Source of the DNA: Cocos nucifera
Taxonomy: Eukaryota > Streptophyta > Magnoliopsida > Arecales > Arecaceae
DNA length: 64,000 nucleotides
Direction: 5' to 3'
Assembly: GCA_006176705.1 (NCBI GenBank)
Contig: QRFJ01003316.1
Coordinates: forward strand, 248,001 to 312,000
Below the pieces are notes generated by a model. It had not been told where the DNA came from. It saw only the letters and a program-made list of their open reading frames with translations, and searched no databases. Position numbers and translations under genes: made by a program. Shown here one piece after another: positions 57,800 to 64,000 of this stretch. Positions within the stretch are counted from its first letter, which is position 1, and every line of letters starts with the position of its first letter.

Positions 57800-59550
57800 T
57801 TTTCTTATTCTTAAAGGAATGCTCAGCAACAATCTCTCTCCTCCCTCTCTAGAGATCTCTCTTCTTCCTCTTTAGAGTTCTTTCTCAAAAAAAAATATCT
57901 TCCAGGAGAGCTTCGATCTGACGATCAACGGCCTCTACAGCCAGATCCCATCCAGACCTATCCACCCCCGCTTCAGCCCCAGTAACTCAAGCTCCACCTA
58001 TAGCCGTGGTGGATGCGGAGCAATTCAACCTACTGATCCAGCAAGTTCGTGGTCTCACGAAGGCGATGCAGGCCATACATTGGCAGGCCCCAGCACCAGA
58101 TCGACCAGAGCAGGCTTCTCCGGAGCCCCATGGTCTGGTCTGGGAACGATCGACTTGGGCTACCCAATCTCTGATCTCCGAAAAGGGGAAGCAGAGGATG
58201 GAAGGCCCCTGCTCGAACCATGACTCGACCCAGGGGGAAGCTTCACATCCGTTCCACCAGAAAATCCTAGAGATCAACGATCGTGAAGACCTCCTAGATC
58301 AAAGGCTCCTAGAAATGAGCCGACGAATCGAAGAGCTCTGTCATACTCCCTCCTCACATGGTAATGATATTTGCACCGATCCTCCTTTTTTGCAGAGGAT
58401 TATGCAGGAACTGATCCCATCGAATTTCAAGCTCCTGCAGTTTGAGAGTTACGATGGAACCATCAATTCGATCGATCACCTGGAGGCCTTTCGAATAATG
58501 ATGTTACTCCACAGCACGCCAGACACTATTTTATGTCGGGCTTTTCCGTCTACCCTCAAGGAAGCTATCAAGAACTGATACTCGACACTTAAGTCGGGTA
58601 CCATCTTTTTCTTTGATCAGATGAGCCATCAATTTATGGCTCACTTCGTCAACAGCCGACGTCCACGCTGAGATTCGGATTTTCTGATGACCATCAAATA
58701 GAAGGAGAAGAAATCCAACCGAGCTTATGTCATCCGATTTAATGCTACTATATTGCAGGTCCAGAACTTGGACCAATCCGTCGCCATAGCCGCACTCAAG
58801 GATGGCCTTCAAAAGAATGATTTGCTGTTCTTCTTAAAAAAGAAGTACCGCAGGGACTTCACTGATATGCTAGCTCGGGCTGAAGATTACGTCTGAGCTG
58901 AAGAGGCCTTCAAGGCCAAGGACGATGAAGCCTTTGGTAAGTGGCAAATCAGCGAGCCGAACGGGCCCACCGAGGAAGGAAAGTCGAGTGAAGCTCGGTC
59001 ACACTTCCAAACTCCCTCTGAGCGCAAGCGAGTCTGAACTCCTTCCTAGGCTCGAAGGTAGGGAAGCCCTGACAGAAGGGCGCGGCGGGATTTTTTTCAA
59101 CGAAGATTTCACAACTACACTCTCAATGCTCCGAAAACCCAAGTGCTGATAAAAATTAGGAAGCAACTGCCGAGATCAGAAAAGATGCGCTCTCATCCTA
59201 GTAAGCACAATCCTAACAAGTTCTACCTTTATCATCATGATCACGATCACGACACTGAGGAGTATATCCAACTTCAGGATGAGATCGAGGAGCTCATCAG
59301 GCGAGGCAGACTAGGCCGATTCCTATGGCAATGGCCTGAAGGACGAAAAGATCGGTCGAGGGCATTGCCGCAGCATGAGCCATCAAGGGGAGAGGTTCAA
59401 CAAGAAGATCGGCCGTCTCTCGACATCATCAACACTATCTCGAAGGGACTTCGGCAAGAAGAGGTCAGTGGATCTGAGGGATTAGTGAAGAGACGAAGGA
59501 CTGAAGAACCCATAATCTTCACTGAGGCAGACGCTCAGGGGGTCCAGTTC
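57800..59550 (+). pseudogene. gag: Tat gag pseudogene
   Basis: An open block from 58006 to 58578 starts MVDAEQFNLLIQQVRGL and contains ICTDPPFLQRIMQELIPSNF, QFESYDGTINSIDHLEAFRI and LCRAFPSTLKEAIKN: the start of the retrotransposon gag domain. A TGA at 58576-58578 stands where related proteins have Trp. The frame continues with FFDQMSHQFMAHFVNSRR, AYVIRFNATILQVQNLDQ and VAIAALKDGLQKND, then FTDMLARAEDYV. Stops near 59036-59052 break the basic linker. A final block at 59143 carries YLYHHDHDHDTEEYIQLQDE, the conserved His/Asp motif before protease. Gag is a structural particle protein. Confidence 0.75.
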
Positions 59551-59900
59551 TTCCATAATGATGCGGTTGTAATCTCTTTAAACATTACCGACTATGATGT
59601 ACGCCGCATTTTGGTAGATAATGGAAGCTCGACTGACGTATTATTTTATGATGCTTTCTTGAAAATATCCTTACTCAATAACCACTTGGGGCCTATGAAC
59701 TCTCCATTGATAGGCTTCACTAGCGATGCCATACCAGTTGAGGGCATAATAACTTTGGCCGTGACTGTAGAGCAACATCTGAAATTGGCTAAGGCATAGG
59801 TCAATTTTTTTGTCGTAAGGACTCCGTCTGCCTATAATGCTATTCTCGACCGACCTGGTCTAAATACACTTCGGACAGTGATATCAACTTATTATTTGAA
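59551..59900 (+). pseudogene. Tat retropepsin-like protease
   Basis: VRRILVDNGSSTDVLFYDAF holds the catalytic Asp (59617-59619) in an intact DNGSS motif. PLIGFTSDAIPVEGIITLAV and VRTPSAYNAILDRPGLN follow. A stop at 59797-59799 lies inside the domain. The enzyme would process the gag-pol polyprotein. Confidence 0.75.
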
Positions 59901-60950
59901 GATGAAGTTTTCGATAAATCACGGGATCGGAGAGATCAGGAGAGATCAAGCTCTAGTAAGGCACTGCTACTCAATCACCCTGCATAAAGAAGAACAGTCC
60001 GACCCTTATTTTGTTGATGGGCTGGATGTTCGCAACGACCTCATGGAGGAGCGGGATGAGCCTATGGAGGACCTCATCTTTGTACCCTTAAATGATGGAA
60101 ATGCAGAGCATACGGTGCAGATCGGCTTCAACTTGAGAGATGAGGTTCGGGAGCAACTTGTTACCTTCCTTAGGAAGAACGTGGACGTCTTCGCCTGGGC
60201 TCCAGTAGATATGCTAGGAATTGATGTCGAGATCATGGAACATCGACTGGCTGTTGATCTGAAGCATCGATCGATAAAAGAGAAGATGCGCAACCATGCC
60301 CCGGAGAGGCAGAAAGCAATCATCGAAGAAGTAAGCAAGCTCCTCAAAGCTAGATTCATCCAGAAAGTTAACTATCCGACTTGGATCTTAAACATGATCC
60401 TCATCAAAAAGGCAAACAACAAGTGGAGGATGTGTATAGACTTCAAAAAACTGAATAAGGCCTACCCAAAAGATAGCTACCCTCTACCTAGGATTGATCA
60501 ATTGGTGGATGTAATCTCGAGCCATGAGCTCCTCACCTTCATGGATGCCTTCTCCAATTATAATCAGATATGGATGGCACCGAAGAAGGAGGAGAAAACT
60601 GCTTTTGTTACTGACCATGATCTTTATTGTTACAAGATTATACCCTTTGGACTCAAAAATGTAGGGGTAACGTACCAGCACCTAATCAACAAGATCTTCA
60701 AGGAGCAGATCGATCGCAATATGGAGGTGTACATGGATGATATACTCATCAAAAGCTGAGCTTCTACAAACCACCTTGCCGACCTTGAAGAGACCTTCAG
60801 CGCACTTAGGAAGCACAAGATGAAATTGAATCCAACCAAGTGCGCCTTTGGTGTGACCTTTAAGAAGTTTCTGGGGTTTATGATGTCGAAGCACGGGATT
60901 GAAGCAAATCCCAAGAAAATCCAAGCCATTTAGGAGATGACTTTTTCAAA
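59901..60950 (+). pseudogene. pol: Tat reverse transcriptase
   Basis: Open from 59878 to 60759. It includes VDVFAWAPVDMLGIDVEIME, WRMCIDFKKLNKAYPKDSYP, LLTFMDAFSNYNQIWM (first catalytic Asp), IIPFGLKNVGVTYQHLINKI and VYMDDILIKS (YMDD at 60730-60741). A TGA at 60757-60759 interrupts, then MKLNPTKCAFGVTFKKFLGF continues in frame. The catalytic residues are present, so this RT core is the best preserved in the window. It copies element RNA into DNA. Confidence 0.8.
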
Positions 60951-61600
60951 AATAATCAAAGAAGTTCAGTGCTTGACTGAAAAAATGACATCCCTAAATT
61001 GCTTCATCTCAAGATCGGTCGAGCAATGCATACCCTTCTTTCAAGTTCTCAGGCAACCAAATAATTTCTGCTAGACGACAAAGTGCCAACGGACGTTTGA
61101 AGAGCTTAAAAACTACCTCGACTCACCCTCACTATTGACAAAGTTTGAATCCGAAGAAGAATTATTTCTATACCTAGCAATCTCCCCGGCAGCCCTGGCG
61201 GTAGTCCTGGTCAAGGAAGAAGCGAAGATGCAGCGATCGATCTACTACGTAAGTCGAGTCCTGACGGATGCAGAGACCAAGTACTCTAGGCTAGAAAAAT
61301 TGACTTACTATCTTTTAATTGCTGTCAGGAGACTCCGATCTTACTTTCAGAGGCACACCATAACGGTCCTCATGGATCAACCAATAAAAGCAGTTCTTCA
61401 TCAAACGAATGCTTCTGAGAGAATCGTAAAATAGGCAATCGAGCTTACAAAATTTGACATCAACTATCGATCCCAGCCATCGATCAAAGCCCAGATATTG
61501 GTAGATTTTATAATAGAATATACTATTCCAGCTGAAGTCAAGCTTGAATAAAACAAGACCAGTGCTCTATTATCACAACCGAGCCTTTTCGAGGAGAGTG
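60951..61600 (+). pseudogene. Tat RNase H (first)
   Basis: The connection region is broken by stops (60931-60933, 61072-61074). An open block at 61135-61434 has ELFLYLAISPAALAVVLVKE, YYVSRVLTDAETKYSRLEKL and AVRRLRSYFQRHTI. The usual catalytic Asp of the LYLD motif is replaced (LYLA), as happens in Tat elements that carry a second RNase H. Confidence 0.65.
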
Positions 61601-61617
61601 CCGACCTTTTCGAAGGC

Positions 61618-62066
61618 TTTTGGACTCTATATGTGGATGATTCATCCAACTCTATTGGAGCAGGTGTGAGGTTGATCTTAGTCAGTCCCGAGAAAATCGT
61701 CGTCGAGTACGCGCTATGCTTCGAATTTTCTACGACTAATAATGGGGTCGAGTATGAAGCGCTGATCGTCGGGTTAAAAATAGCAAGAGAATTAAAAGTA
61801 GATCGACTTCAAGTCTATAGCGATTCTCAATTAGTGATCGACCAAGTTAGTGACAGCTATGAAGTGAGGAAGAAAAGTATGATGAAATATCTTGAGAAAG
61901 TAAAAAACTTGATTTTGGCCTTCAGTTGTTTCGGCATTCGACAGATTTCGAGGGCAGAAAATATAAGAGCCGACCTCCTCTCTAAGTTAGCCACTTCAGT
62001 TCCAACCGAACTGCCTAAAGAAGTATTTTTTGAGACTCTAAAGTGCCCAAGCCCAGAAGAATCATA
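61618..62066 (+). pseudogene. Tat archaeal-type RNase H (second)
   Basis: An open block with TLYVDDSSNSIGAGVRLILV, TTNNGVEYEALIVGLKIARE, VYSDSQLVIDQVSDSYEVRK and the tail ISRAENIRADLLSKLA. The D, E, D and final D positions are all present. The usual DGSSN reads DDSSN. The domain is typical of the Tat lineage and probably does the RNA removal. Confidence 0.75.
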
Positions 62067-63340
62067 GATCGTTTTGCAGACAAAACTTGAGCCGAGCTGG
62101 ATTGACCCGCTGTTTGCCTACCTTAATGAGGGAGTCCTTCCTCGTGATCCGAAAGAAGCTCGAAAACTCAGAAATCAAGCTTTTCGGTACGTTTTGTATG
62201 AGGATAAATTGTATGAGAGATCATATTCGCTACCGCTGCTGAGATATTTTTGACCTTCAGAGATTGACTTCGTATTATGGGAAGTGCACGAGAAAATTTG
62301 TGAAAGTCACGTAGGAGCCAGGTTCCTGTCACAAAAACTACTTCGGCAAGGATATTATTGATCGATCTTATACCATAATTCCATGGAGTATGTCAAGAAA
62401 TATGATCACTGTCAGAAGAATGCAAACATACAAAGACAGTCGACCTTCGAGCTTACTCCACTAAGTGCATCTTGATCATTCATACAATGGGGAATGAACA
62501 TACTTGGCCTTTTTTCGACGGCATTCGGACAACGAAAGTTTCTCTTGATCGCGATCGGCTACTTCACCAAATGGATCGAAGCTGAACCACTAGCAAAATT
62601 TATCGAGATAAAGGTACAGAACTTCATCTGAAAGTTAATAGTCTACCGGTTTGGTCTACTCCGAACTCTCATAACTGATAATGGGCGATAGTTTGCTGGA
62701 ATGAGGTTCGTCGAGTTCTGCGAAAAGACCTAAATATCTTCCACCATTTTACATCGATAGCTCATCCACAGGCAAATGGGAAAGCTGAAGTAACCAACCG
62801 GACTCTGCTGCAAGGCATCAAGACGAGGCTCGATAGAGCAAAGAATATCTGGATGGATGAACTCTACCACATCCTTTAGGTGTACCAAACTATTCAAAGA
62901 TCGTCGACTGGAAAAATACCATTCGTCTTAGCCTTTGGAACGGAGGCAGTCACACCAATCGAACTTAAACTTCCATCAGCATGGGTCATGGCCTTCAATG
63001 AGCAGCATAACCCACAGAACCTCAGAGCCAACCTCAATCTACTAGAAGAAAAAAGAGAGGAAGTCCAAGTTTGGATGGCGGCCTACAGACGAAAGATGGC
63101 CTGATATTATAACTCTAGAGTCGGAAGTAAAACATTCAAAGTGGAGAACTTAGTACTTCGGTGAGCCACCATCTCCCAGCCTCAAAGTCAGGGAAAGCTT
63201 GTCCCAAATTGGGAAGGCCCGCATGAAGTGATGGAGGTCGTCTAGTCTAAAACTTATCGTCTGAAGGAGCTCGGAGGAACAACGCTCCCACGACCTTAGA
63301 ACTCAAAAAATCTGAGGATATACTATCAGTAATTTTTCAG
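62067..63340 (+). pseudogene. Tat integrase pseudogene
   Basis: Zinc region: WEVHEKICESHVGARFLSQK with both His, then KKYDHCQKN in which the first Cys is Tyr. Core: MNILGLFSTAFGQ (first Asp replaced by Asn), IGYFTKWIEAEPLAKF, LITDNGR (second Asp). After a shift near 62730 the frame changes to TSIAHPQANGKAEVTNRTLL (Glu kept) and continues as an open block at 62880-63104 (FGTEAVTPIELKLPSAW, QVWMAAYRRKM). The C-terminal LVPNWEGPHEVMEV lies near 63200. Non-functional. Confidence 0.75.
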
Positions 63341-63419
63341 TAATAAAACTCCTTCATTTCAATGTTATTGTTTCTTGGTGCAAAAATTATATGATGACAG
63401 AAAAGAAGCAATTAGAAGT

Positions 63420-64000
63420 GGCCATGTTAGTAATAGGAGGAGGACCTCATCCTAACGTGAGCAAAGTCAAAGGCTTTGTTCATTTTAGACAAGATGAGGG
63501 GAGAGGCCCTGACAATGGTCCTAATGTGCCCCTACAGCCCATTAGAAATAGGAGGGGAACCTCGTCCTAATGTGAGCAAAGTCAAAAGATCTCGTTCATT
63601 TTAGACGAGATAGGAGGAGAGGCCCTGACAATGGCTCTTATGTACCTCCGCAGTCTATTAGAAATAGGAGGAGAACCTCATCCTAACGTGAGCAAAGTCG
63701 AAAGCCTCATTTATTTTAGACGAGCTGGGAGGAGAGGCCCTGACAACGATCCTTTATGTACCCCCATAGCTTGTTAAGAAAAGAAGAAGAACCTCATTTC
63801 TAATGTGAGTAAAGTCGAAGGCCTCATTCATTTTAGACGAGATGGTGGGAAAGGTCCTGACAACGATCCTTATGTGCCCCCATAGTCCGTTAGAAATAGG
63901 AAGAGAACCTCATCCTAACATGAGCAAAATTGAAGACCTCATTCATTTTAGATGGGATGAGAGGAAAGGCCCCGACAATGGCCCCATTGTGTCTGACAAC
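63420..64000 (+). repeat. Tandem array after pol, about 117-bp unit
   Basis: Five units to the window edge, each with GAACCTCATCCTAACGTGAG, CAAAGTCGAAGGCCTCATT and GAGAGGCCCTGACAATGG. Related in reverse complement to the array at 39630-40450. Tandem repeats in the 3' UTR of Tat elements are known and may seed satellites. Confidence 0.8.

Larger units (their letters stand above)
56109..64000 (+). mobile_element. Tat-lineage Ty3 retrotransposon, 3' end outside window
   Basis: 5' LTR 56109-57762, primer site, gag, protease, RT, RNase H, archaeal-type RNase H, integrase, then tandem repeats to the window edge. The 3' LTR is not in the window. Most of gag-pol stays in one reading frame with scattered stops, so it is younger or better preserved than the element at 25503. 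A shift occurs within integrase near 62730. The five bases before the LTR are CTTAG. Confidence 0.8.

Noticed and set aside
58925..59149. Separate 74-codon gene between gag blocks
   Set aside because: The gag-pol frame continues through here with stops; this frame is a shadow of the basic gag linker.
63420..64000. CRISPR-like array
   Set aside because: Head-to-tail tandem units without unique spacers, following a Tat pol.

Overview
This window reads as plant nuclear DNA made almost entirely of nested transposable elements: Ty3 and Ty1 LTR retrotransposons, a LINE, CACTA DNA transposons and plastid DNA. The many C-to-T / G-to-A differences between repeat copies fit methylated, heterochromatic sequence. 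The element families suggest a monocot; a palm is my guess from general resemblance only. I see one plausible host gene, no tRNA or rRNA gene and no CRISPR array.

Layout. 1-1008: low-copy-looking DNA with a two-exon gene (minus strand, 269-669) for a 70-residue, signal-peptide-bearing, cysteine-rich peptide. 1014-9385: a complete Athila-like Ty3 element (duplication ATGGA on both sides) with a broken gag, no pol, and a chimeric plastid insertion that includes part of ndhD. 9391-11890: unassigned DNA plus an old LTR fragment. 11894-20822: a CACTA transposon (duplication AAG) with a multi-exon Transposase_24-like gene; a gag-only SIRE-like copia element is nested in it (12339-17972). About 21390-25195: a broken LINE split by a solo LTR (22028-23362).

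25503-38263: a Tat-lineage Ty3 element with gag, protease, RT, two RNase H domains, integrase and an antisense ORF, split by a 2.3-kb inserted sequence (30412-32698, duplication CAAAC). 38326-43015: a pol-less Tat-type element on the minus strand (duplication AGGTG), lying 62 bp from the previous one. Both sit beside an older, decayed copia pol whose RT (43016-43986) and RNase H (44881-45100) are themselves separated by a CACTA-like repeat block. 45101-50155: AT-rich unassigned DNA, microsatellites and a decayed fragment that looks like an endogenous caulimovirid. 50156-53890: a second gag-only SIRE-like copy, truncated. 53891-56108: a hairpin-rich transposon edge, a C-rich segment and a 75-base T tract. 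56109-64000: the 5' LTR and gag-pol of another Tat element that runs off the window, ending in a 3' tandem array related to the one in the 38326-43015 element.

None of the transposon reading frames is intact, so nothing here looks able to move by itself. Several elements (Athila-like, both SIRE-like copies, the minus-strand Tat derivative, the CACTA) lack a polymerase or catalytic transposase but keep clean termini, so they were probably mobilised in trans. Coordinates of LTRs and duplications were read base by base; domain limits inside decayed frames are approximate. Family names rest on remembered family features, not on searches.
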